Below, piece by piece: positions 1 to 7,737 of a stretch of DNA of 39,060 bases. How positions within the stretch are numbered: the stretch's first letter is position 1; every line of letters starts with the position of its first letter. Under the pieces are notes generated by a model. It searched no databases, had not been told where the DNA came from, and was given only the letters and a program-made list of their open reading frames with translations. The position numbers were made by a program, and so were the translations under genes. Source of the stretch: Verrucomicrobiota bacterium. Lineage in GTDB: Bacteria > Verrucomicrobiota > Verrucomicrobiia > Limisphaerales > JAEYXS01. The stretch lies in assembly GCA_030834415.1 (NCBI GenBank), contig JAURFH010000010.1:1-39060 (forward strand), in the 5' to 3' direction.

Positions 1-386
1 TGTAGGTAAACCGTGAGTTCATGGGGGCCAGAGCCCGCGAGCCCTTCGATCACAATCTCGTTGGCGCAACTGACTTTGGATTTCCAGATACCGTCGATGC
101 TGTAAGCGATCTGCGGGACTTTGAAGTTTGGCGGAAAGGTGGAGGTATCGAGCAACAGCTTGGCGGTAGGTTTGTCAGCGGGCGTTTCCCAAGTCACACG
201 AAGATACGCGCCCGAGTTCCATGTCTGCCGGAACACTTTGCCGCCACGCCCATCATCGCCCGTCCAATTCCCCGGAGAAAAGACCATGGCTGGAGAATCC
301 ACCGGAATCGTGACGGGTTCAGCCGCGGACAAAGTGACATGCAAAACCAATGAGACGAGGGCAACAAGGCAGTTTAGGTATTTCAT
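1..386 (-). CDS. Secreted protein, N-terminal part (C-terminus runs off the window); possibly the N-terminal domain of an esterase/SGNH-type protein
   Basis: Manual minus-strand translation from ATG at 386: MKYLNCLVALVSLVLHVTLSAAEPVTIPVDSPAMVFSPGNWTGDDGRGGKVFRQTWNSGAYLRVTWETPADKPTAKLLLDTSTF... open to the window edge, with a clear signal peptide. The plus-strand ORFs here are shadows. Confidence 0.7.
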   Translation of the reverse strand, partial: MKYLNCLVALVSLVLHVTLSAAEPVTIPVDSPAMVFSPGNWTGDDGRGGKVFRQTWNSGAYLRVTWETPADKPTAKLLLDTSTFPPNFKVPQIAYSIDGIWKSKVSCANEIVIEGLAGSGPHELTVYL

Positions 387-457
387 ACAAATTGCGAGGA
401 ACGAAAAGTAGTTACCGTTCACCGGAGATTTGCGCAAGCACCAGGGATGGGAAAAGA

Positions 458-487
458 TGGAGCGGGTGAAGGGAATCGCACCCTCGT
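458..487 (-). repeat. Partial copy of the tRNA-Gly 3' end (T-arm, acceptor strand, CCA); att-site-like
   Basis: tggagcgggtgaagggaatcgCaccctcgt matches 14942-14971 at 29 of 30 positions, in the same orientation; there is no 5' tRNA half next to it. Confidence 0.75.
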
Positions 488-517
488 TTCCGCAGATGTA
501 CATGAGCGCATTGATCA

Positions 518-640
518 TCAACAGGTTGCACAAGGGTGAACGGCCCTAAATCGTAGTTTGGTTGTTACTTTTGTTGTTACTAATCCTAAATCTCCGCTCA
601 GCCATTGAATGCCGACCGAAATGAGATTCATGGAAATGAA
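518..640 (-). pseudogene. Possible remnant of a tyrosine integrase C-terminus
   Basis: Minus-strand reading frame FISMNLISVGIQWLSGDLGLVTTKVTTKLRFRAVHPCATC* ends about 30 nt before the tRNA 3' fragment, the arrangement typical of int-att junctions. The sequence is too short for a firm family call. Confidence 0.3.
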
Positions 641-837
641 TCACTCTCTGTTCGAGGTTGCTGAATGTCGAGCGCGCCACCCGCACTTTTCAACCGCCGC
701 TTACATCGAAATCGGGTGCAGACAACAATCACGGAAGTGTCCACGCCATAAGATTCCACGGGGCTTAAGTTTCGGACTTTGAATCGGTGATCAGGATGAA
801 TATTCTGCGGCATTCAGCGTCCCAAACCTACATCGCC

Positions 838-1971
838 ATGTTAACCAACGAAAGCCGTCGCCAAGATTTTCCGGGACTCAGTTCCCTCACGTATCTTAAC
901 ACAGCTGCGGAGAGCATCCCGCCGCTTTGTGTGGGCGAGGCCATCCAGCGATATTGGCAGGACAAGCTCCAAGGGATGAAAGGGCGAGACCAGCATTTCG
1001 CGCAGGTGGAAGCCTGTCGCGAAATCAGTGCGCGCATGACTGGTTTGAAAACCTCCGAGGTTTCCTTCTGCTCGTGTAGTTCGGAGGCGTATAATCTGCT
1101 CGCCTCTGCGCTCAATCTGCAGGCGGCGGACGAAGTTGTGGTGACGGACGTGGATTTCCCTGCGGGAACAACTCCCTGGCTCCGGGCAACCCAACCACCC
1201 ACGGTTCGGCTATGGCAATCGGTGGAAGGAGAGTTGCGGATAAGCGATCTGTTGCCCTTGTTGAATGAACGCACGCGATTGGTACAGGTGTCGCTGGTCA
1301 GTTTTTACAATGGCTTTCGGGTGGGCTTTGCTCCCTTGCGCGAAGCAATCCAGCGGCATGCACCCAATGCTTTGATCTCCGTGGATATCACCCAAGCGCT
1401 GGGGCGGGTGGTGTTGGATTGCGCGGAGGCGGACATTCTAATCTCCAGCACACATAAGTGGACACTGGGCATTCATGGCGGTTGCGTCATTGGCATTCCT
1501 CAGCATCGGGCGGCGCGGTTGACCACGCATGCCGGCGGATGGTTTCACCTTGCCAATGCTTTTGATGCGGACCGTTTTCAGCGGGCGGTCCCTAAGGAAG
1601 GAGCTGCAAGTTACTCCGTTGGCATGCCAAACTTTGTCTCACTCTATGCCTTGAATGCTTCATTGCGTTACTTGGAAAAGGTCGGCGTTGAAGCCATTTC
1701 GCGCCATGCCGATCCCTTGGTAGCACAAGCGTATCGTGGGTTGATGGAGTTAGGGCTGAATCCGATGGCCCCGCATCAACCTGACCTACCTACGGGCATC
1801 TTGGCGTTTCGTCATCCGCAGACGGTGGTCTTGAATGCCGCCCTCGAGAAGGAGCAGATCCACGTCATGCATCATGCCGGGCGTATCCGCATCGCGTTGC
1901 ATGGTTACAACACGGCGGATGATGTGAGCAAGTTGCTGTCGGTGCTGGGTGCAGCGTTGAAAGGTCTCTGA
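838..1971 (+). CDS. Aminotransferase class V-fold PLP-dependent enzyme
   Basis: ORF 787..1971; LTYLNTAAESIPP, SVDITQALGRVVLD and the ILISSTHKWTLGIHGG Schiff-base lysine region. Start could be 787 or 838. Confidence 0.85.
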   Translation: MLTNESRRQDFPGLSSLTYLNTAAESIPPLCVGEAIQRYWQDKLQGMKGRDQHFAQVEACREISARMTGLKTSEVSFCSCSSEAYNLLASALNLQAADEVVVTDVDFPAGTTPWLRATQPPTVRLWQSVEGELRISDLLPLLNERTRLVQVSLVSFYNGFRVGFAPLREAIQRHAPNALISVDITQALGRVVLDCAEADILISSTHKWTLGIHGGCVIGIPQHRAARLTTHAGGWFHLANAFDADRFQRAVPKEGAASYSVGMPNFVSLYALNASLRYLEKVGVEAISRHADPLVAQAYRGLMELGLNPMAPHQPDLPTGILAFRHPQTVVLNAALEKEQIHVMHHAGRIRIALHGYNTADDVSKLLSVLGAALKGL

Positions 1972-1975
1972 TCTC

Positions 1976-2956
1976 TTAGCGGAAGAAGACTTTTTCGGCG
2001 GTCTTGCCGAGCATCCACGTACGGTCATCTGGGGTGAGGAAATCGAGGCGGTCGCGGATGAGCGCGATGGAATCGGCGTAGTTATGACCCGGGTCCACTT
2101 GGTAGGGACAATCACTGGCCCACATCAGCCGGTGCGCGCCGTAAGCATCCCGCAAGCGCTGGATCATCGGGCCCAGATCAGTGTAGGGCGGCTGCTTCTT
2201 GCCCAGCGCGTAGAACGCGGAAGTTTTCACGTAAGTGTGCGGATATCTGGCGAGACGGCATAGGGCATCCACCTGGGCATCGCGAATCTGACCGTCCACG
2301 CCGATGCGGGCAAAGTGATCGATCACCACCCGCGTTTTCGGAAAGCGACCACACATCTTCTCAAGCATGGGCAGAGCCTCTGGGTTGATGAGCGGGCAGA
2401 TGGCCAGGTCTTGATCCGCGGCGGCCTGCCACATTGTGGCCATGCCGGGTGAGCCCAGCCAGCCATCAACCGGCTGTTTGCCTGGATGGATACGGAAGCC
2501 TCTTACGCCACGTGCGGCGAGCTGGTGCATCGTCTGGTCTGGCTTGGCGGCGTTTTCATCGATGACGGCCACGCCGGAGAACACGCCCGGGAACTGCAGC
2601 ATCGCGCTCAGCATATAGCGGTTGTCGAAGCGGTAGAAGCTCATCTGGATCAGCACCACGCGGGTCACGCCGTTGGGCTTGGTGTGCGTGAATAATTGCT
2701 CAGGCGTGAAGCTGGCCGGGACCATGTCCGATACCTTGAAGCTTTCGTGGATGGGATAGCGTGCCACATCAGGTGTCCATACATGGACGTGGGCGTCGAT
2801 GTAGTTGCGGTGCTTGATTTCGGTGGTGGAAGTGCTGGTGCAACCGACGGCGAAACCGGCGGCGGCGATGGCCGAGGTGCGCAAGAAATCCCGGCGGGTG
2901 AGGTGATGTGAGGCAGCGTGGTTCGTGTTCATAGGTGGCGCTGGGTTTGATGTCAC
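1976..2956 (-). CDS. Amidohydrolase family protein (TIM-barrel metal-dependent hydrolase) with Tat signal
   Basis: TRRDFLRTSAIAAAGFAVGCTS Tat/lipobox-like leader; YIDAHVHVWTPD, VVIDHFARIG, LMWASDCPYQ motifs. Start may be an internal Met (MNTNHAASHH). Confidence 0.85.
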   Translation of the reverse strand: MTSNPAPPMNTNHAASHHLTRRDFLRTSAIAAAGFAVGCTSTSTTEIKHRNYIDAHVHVWTPDVARYPIHESFKVSDMVPASFTPEQLFTHTKPNGVTRVVLIQMSFYRFDNRYMLSAMLQFPGVFSGVAVIDENAAKPDQTMHQLAARGVRGFRIHPGKQPVDGWLGSPGMATMWQAAADQDLAICPLINPEALPMLEKMCGRFPKTRVVIDHFARIGVDGQIRDAQVDALCRLARYPHTYVKTSAFYALGKKQPPYTDLGPMIQRLRDAYGAHRLMWASDCPYQVDPGHNYADSIALIRDRLDFLTPDDRTWMLGKTAEKVFFR

Positions 2957-4095
2957 TCGAAACGACGGATAAAAGCACGGTAGAATTCAAAAGCCTGGAT
3001 CACTTGATCAATCTCCACGTATTCCACGGCGGCGTGGGCGCGATCAATGCTGCCGGGGCCAAAGACGAGACTGGGCAGTCCTTGGCGAGAGAGCTTGCTG
3101 GCATCACTGCCGAAGGGCACCCCGCAAGGTTCACCATTAAGGCCTAGTTCTTTCAGGATTTCACCGGCGAGCAGAGCCGGTGGAGCGGTCAAAGGGGTAT
3201 CGAGTGCTTCGTCCGTAAGCATGGGCGATTCCATGGTGGCAACGAAGCCGGGGTGTTTGGCGGTCAGCTCATCGAGCAGCCGCTGATAGTAAGCGAGGAC
3301 GGCTTCTACTTTTTGGCCCGGGAGCAAACGCCGGTCGATCTCGATCACGCAGGTGTCGGGCACGAAATTGACCTGCACACCGCCGTGGATAACGCCTACA
3401 TTGCAGGTGGCGGGCCCGAGCAAGGGATGCGTTTGGGTAGCGAGACGCAGGTGATCTTCTTCCAATGCCAGGACGAGCCGGGCCATGTGGGTGATGGCGT
3501 TCACGCCCAGATGGGGCTTGGAACTATGGGCGGCACGGCCTTGCACAAGGATGCGCCAGCGCAACACGCCTTTGCTGGCGACGACGAGACGCATTTCCGT
3601 CGGCTCCGCTACGATGGCGGCGTGGCCGGCCAACCCTTCGCAGAGTTTGACCACGCCGCGATAGGAGTATTCTTCATCCACGGCGGCGGCGAGCCAAACT
3701 TCACAAGGCGGGGTGAAGCCTTCCGCTTTAAGAGACGCCACAGCGTGCATCATGCCAGCGAGACCGGCCTTGGTATCACAGGCACCGCGGCCATAGAGCT
3801 TGCCCTCGGAGATGACCGGTTCGAATGGCGGAATGGTCATGCCGACGACGGACACCGTGTCTGTGTGTGCCTCCAGCACGATCCGGCGGGAAGAATCCTT
3901 GCCGGGGAGCTTGGCGATGAGATTGGGGCGACCGGGAAAGACTTCTTGTTCCCAGGTCTCCAAACCGCGTTGCTGGAAAAACTCACCGATGTAGTTGGCC
4001 ATCGCCACCTCGGAGACCCCGCCTTCGTAAGCGGGATTGATGCTTTTGATGCGCACCAGATCAGCGAGCGTGGCGATGACGGGGTGAGGGCTCAT
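2953..4095 (-). CDS. M20 family metallopeptidase (ArgE/DapE/acetylornithine deacetylase-like)
   Basis: VLEAHTDTVSV, LYGRGACDTKAGLAGMMHA, AAAVDEEYSYRG, PFGSDASKLSRQGLPSLVFGPG motifs. Confidence 0.88.
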   Translation of the reverse strand: MSPHPVIATLADLVRIKSINPAYEGGVSEVAMANYIGEFFQQRGLETWEQEVFPGRPNLIAKLPGKDSSRRIVLEAHTDTVSVVGMTIPPFEPVISEGKLYGRGACDTKAGLAGMMHAVASLKAEGFTPPCEVWLAAAVDEEYSYRGVVKLCEGLAGHAAIVAEPTEMRLVVASKGVLRWRILVQGRAAHSSKPHLGVNAITHMARLVLALEEDHLRLATQTHPLLGPATCNVGVIHGGVQVNFVPDTCVIEIDRRLLPGQKVEAVLAYYQRLLDELTAKHPGFVATMESPMLTDEALDTPLTAPPALLAGEILKELGLNGEPCGVPFGSDASKLSRQGLPSLVFGPGSIDRAHAAVEYVEIDQVIQAFEFYRAFIRRFE

Positions 4096-4099
4096 AGGA

Positions 4100-5404
4100 T
4101 CAAGATTTCACGGGCTCGGGCGAAGGGATGACGGGCCATGCCAGAGGAACGACGCGACCAACGAGGAAGATATAGGCCCCGACCCCCAACACCAGCACTG
4201 CAGAAGAAAATGCAAAAGCCAGTTTGAATGAACCGGTTTCCGTCACGAGCCAGCCCGTGAGAGCCGGGGAAACCACCCCTCCGAGGTTGCCGATGCAGTT
4301 TTGAATGCCGGTCCACTTGCCGGCGGCAGTCGGTCCTGCCAAGGTTTGGGTCACCGCCCAGACATTGGATGTGTAGAAGCCTAGCGCGGCACAGGCAGCC
4401 GTAAGAAATACGACACATAGAGTGGCATCTTTTACCATCACAGCGGGCACCATGAAAGCGGCGCACAGAAGAAATCCGGCCACGATGAAGGTCATGCGAA
4501 CGCGGGTGGGGGTGGCGCCAGTTTGAATCCAACGGTCCGAAAACCAGCCGCCTATCAACGAAGTCACCGCCATGGCCCAAAACGGTAGGGAACCAAAAAT
4601 CGCCATCTCCGGTTTGGAGAAGCCGCGGTCTTCTTCCAGATAGGCGGGCAGCCATGACACGAGGAAATACCAAGCATAGCCGAGGCAGAACATGCCCAAC
4701 GAGGTGCCCCAGACTTCACGCCGCACCAGCAATTGCCCCCAACCAACCGTGACTTCCTTTGGTTTTGTCTCTTGGGATTTCAAGGCCATGCTTTTCTCGG
4801 AAGGGACCAGCCACAACCATGGTATCAACCAGAGCAGGCTGCCCAAGCCGATCACAATGAAGAGCGCTCGCCAGCCGAATTCGGCCACGAACAGCCCCCC
4901 AAATAACATGCTCAACGCGGGGCCGATCTTGGAACCGGCATCGATCAGTGCATTCGCAAAACCGCGTTGTTCTTCCGGATAGTTTGCGGCCAAAATCCTG
5001 GAAGTTGCCGGATACGCGACGCTTTCGCCGATGCCCAGCATCAGCCGCAAACCGAAGAACACGGCGAACCCGGAGAAAAAGCCCATGGCTGCGGTGGACA
5101 GGGACCAGATAAGAAACCCGAGGGCGTATACCCATTTCACGTCATAGCGGTCCACCAACCAGCCGGCGACCAATTGAAACAGGGCATAGCTCCAGAAGAA
5201 GGCGGAGAAAAGAAAACCCATCTGCGTGGAATTCAGAGCGAATTCGGCCGAGATATTGGACTTCGAGACGGAAAGCGTGCCGCGGTCGATATAGTTGATG
5301 CCCACCGCCAGGACGAGCAGCACGAGGATGGTGATATGGGCAGATCGGCGCACGTTACTTTTTTGGTCTGTACAGCAAGCCGTAGTGATAGGGGACGGGC
5401 GCAA
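4100..5404 (-). CDS. MFS transporter (anion:cation symporter/hexuronate-like)
   Basis: NYIDRGTLSVSKSNISAEFALNSTQMGFLFSAFFWSYALFQLVAGWLVDRYDVKWVYALGF and multiple TM segments. Confidence 0.85.
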   Translation of the reverse strand: MRPSPITTACCTDQKSNVRRSAHITILVLLVLAVGINYIDRGTLSVSKSNISAEFALNSTQMGFLFSAFFWSYALFQLVAGWLVDRYDVKWVYALGFLIWSLSTAAMGFFSGFAVFFGLRLMLGIGESVAYPATSRILAANYPEEQRGFANALIDAGSKIGPALSMLFGGLFVAEFGWRALFIVIGLGSLLWLIPWLWLVPSEKSMALKSQETKPKEVTVGWGQLLVRREVWGTSLGMFCLGYAWYFLVSWLPAYLEEDRGFSKPEMAIFGSLPFWAMAVTSLIGGWFSDRWIQTGATPTRVRMTFIVAGFLLCAAFMVPAVMVKDATLCVVFLTAACAALGFYTSNVWAVTQTLAGPTAAGKWTGIQNCIGNLGGVVSPALTGWLVTETGSFKLAFAFSSAVLVLGVGAYIFLVGRVVPLAWPVIPSPEPVKS

Positions 5405-5517
5405 ACTAGGGGAGTGAGAATGGCGGGAGCAAACCCTTTTTCGCGTTTGAACGATTTATCTGCTCAGGTGAAAATTTTTCGGTAAGTTGGACCCAGTTCC
5501 ATACAATACCATTCCGA

Positions 5518-6066
5518 ATGGCAGACCTAAACCAACCGGTGCCGACTAGGGAGCCCAGCGAGCGGTTCATCACGCTGCTGAACGCCACGCATGGACGGTT
5601 GCTGGCTTTTCTGCGGGTGATGCTGGGCAACAGTGCGGATGCGGAGGATGTGCTGCAACGGGCCAGCCTGACGATGTGGCGCAAGTTCGGGGAGTTCGAA
5701 CAGACCCAGGATTTCTTTGCATGGGCGAGCAGTTTTGCCTTTTACGAGGCCAAGAATTTTCAACGGGTGGCGGCGCGGTCGAAATTGCATTTCGATGACG
5801 AACTGATGGCCCGGCTGGCCGAAGAGCGGATGGTGGATCTGGAGCAGCGGGATGCCCGGTTTGAGGCGATGGAACGTTGCATAGAGGAACTGGATGCCCC
5901 TTCACGTGAACTGGTCCGCGAGTTTTACCTGAATGACATGCAGGTGGAGGCGTTGGCACAGCGGTTGGGCCGGGCGCCGCAGACGCTGTACAACAAGTTG
6001 AGCATCCTGCGCCGTTTGTTGGGGGAATGTGTCCGGCGCAAGCTCACGCAGGAGGCGCAGACATGA
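5518..6066 (+). CDS. RNA polymerase sigma-70 family (ECF-type) sigma factor
   Basis: FITLLNATHGRLLAFLRVMLGNSADAEDVLQRASLTMWRKFGEF region 2; VEALAQRLGRAPQTLYNKLSILRRLLGECVRR region 4. Confidence 0.88.
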   Translation: MADLNQPVPTREPSERFITLLNATHGRLLAFLRVMLGNSADAEDVLQRASLTMWRKFGEFEQTQDFFAWASSFAFYEAKNFQRVAARSKLHFDDELMARLAEERMVDLEQRDARFEAMERCIEELDAPSRELVREFYLNDMQVEALAQRLGRAPQTLYNKLSILRRLLGECVRRKLTQEAQT

Positions 6067-7718
6067 GCGTGGCCTTGGATCAGCAAGAACTCCACCGGCT
6101 ATTTGTAGCCAAAGCGGATGGGACCATCACGCCGGAAGAGCATGAACGGCTTGGCGCGGTGCTCAAAGGTTCAGCGGAGGCACGGCGGTTGTGGTTTGTT
6201 TTTCAGGATGCGGAGGCGGGTTTACTGGCTTGGGCGCAGAAAGAATCACAGCGGCGGGAGCAGCCAACGGGAATCACCTCGCCATTATTTGGCGGGGATA
6301 AGGCTCAACCGCGGGGTGGCGGATGGCTGAGGCATGGGAGTGCGCTGGCGGCGGGTATCGTCATCGGGGCAGTGGCGTGGGGGATGTGGCCGAAGTCGTT
6401 GCCTGTTGAGAATTACCCGGCCCGGGTGGCTTCAGCGGTGATGAACAATCCGGCTGAAATCATGCGGACGGAAGCAACCACGGCAAGTGTGGCGGTGCTG
6501 ACGCGAGGGGCGAATATAGTGTGGGACAAAACGGGGCTGGCGCCGGCCATGAATGCGCCTTTATCGCCAGGCGTCTTGAAGTTGCAAAGCGGGGTGGCGG
6601 AGATCGAGTTTTTCTCGGGCGCACGGCTGTGCATCGAGGGGCCAGCGGAGATCCGTCTGGTGTCTGCGGGGGAGGCGTTCTGCCAGTCGGGGCGTTTCAG
6701 TGCGCATGTGCCGCCTCAAGCACGCGGGTTCAAGATCGGCACGCCGAAAGGGGATGTCGTGGATCTGGGCACGGACTTTGGGCTGGATCTGAACGAAACT
6801 TCATCAGAGCTGCATGTTTTCAACGGAGAGGTGGAGCTGTATCAGCCGCCGACCCAGATGCGGAAGCTCACCACCGGTGCGGCGGCGGATTTAGGACAGC
6901 CGGGCGCGGGCAGGATTCTTAAGGCAGATGAAAAGGCGTTCGCCTTCAGCCGCGATCTGGATGCGCGGGTCACGCAGTCCAACCGGCAGGCGTTGGATCG
7001 TTGGCAGGCTGGCAGTGCGCGTTGGATGCAAGATGCCGCGGCGCGGCTGTGGCTGGATTTTCAGGATGAGAATGGTTCGCGTTCGCTACGTAATACGGCA
7101 GCAAGAGGACAGGATATCGGGGCGGGCAGCATTGTGGGCTGCAGTTGGACCGAGGGACGGTGGCCGGGCAAGCGGGCTTTGCAATTCCGCAGCCTGAGCG
7201 ACCGCGTGCGATTCAATGTGCCGGGTGTGTATAACCAACTGACGCTCTCCGCCAGTGTGCAGCTTCATGGGCTCAACATCCGGCAGAGCTCCCTTTGCAT
7301 GAGCGAGGGGATCGGGGCTGGCTACCTGCACTGGCAGATATTGCATGATGGATCGCTGTGCCTCGGCGTGGGTGATGGGTCGCGGCGGGTGGGCACGAAT
7401 GCTGAACCGGTGGTATGGCAGGATTACATCAGCCCGGTGATCTTCACGCCGGAGCGTTTTGGTCAGTGGGTGCATCTGGCGGCAGTGTATGACCTGGAAG
7501 GCGGTGAAGTGCGGTTTTACCTGAACGGCGAACGGATTTCGCGACATCCGATCTCACAACCGGTTTCGCTGACGCCTGGCTTGGTAGAGTTGGGTAATTG
7601 GATTCCAGCACCGGAAAAACTGCAGCAGCCAGTACGTAATTTTGCGGGTTGCATGGACGAATTTGGGCTCATCGCCCGTGTGTTGAAGGATGACGAGATC
7701 CGCGAATTGGCGGAGTGA
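6063..7718 (+). CDS. FecR-domain, LamG-domain membrane protein (putative anti-sigma/sensor)
   Basis: ATG at 6063 overlaps the sigma-factor stop (ATGA). Cytoplasmic N-terminus, TM segment SALAAGIVIGAVAWGMW, FecR-like GTPKGDVVDLGTDFGLDLNE...HVFNGEVELY, and C-terminal LamG-like region. Confidence 0.8.
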   Translation: MSVALDQQELHRLFVAKADGTITPEEHERLGAVLKGSAEARRLWFVFQDAEAGLLAWAQKESQRREQPTGITSPLFGGDKAQPRGGGWLRHGSALAAGIVIGAVAWGMWPKSLPVENYPARVASAVMNNPAEIMRTEATTASVAVLTRGANIVWDKTGLAPAMNAPLSPGVLKLQSGVAEIEFFSGARLCIEGPAEIRLVSAGEAFCQSGRFSAHVPPQARGFKIGTPKGDVVDLGTDFGLDLNETSSELHVFNGEVELYQPPTQMRKLTTGAAADLGQPGAGRILKADEKAFAFSRDLDARVTQSNRQALDRWQAGSARWMQDAAARLWLDFQDENGSRSLRNTAARGQDIGAGSIVGCSWTEGRWPGKRALQFRSLSDRVRFNVPGVYNQLTLSASVQLHGLNIRQSSLCMSEGIGAGYLHWQILHDGSLCLGVGDGSRRVGTNAEPVVWQDYISPVIFTPERFGQWVHLAAVYDLEGGEVRFYLNGERISRHPISQPVSLTPGLVELGNWIPAPEKLQQPVRNFAGCMDEFGLIARVLKDDEIRELAE

Positions 7719-7737
7719 AGATTTATTGCCGAACGAA

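Noticed and set aside
545-580. gttgttac repeats as a possible CRISPR or tandem array
   Set aside because: Only two imperfect units with no regular spacers; better read as part of the possible integrase tail.
3253-4131. 292-aa plus-strand ORF
   Set aside because: Antisense to the M20 peptidase, whose metal-binding motifs are clear; composition is shadow-like.
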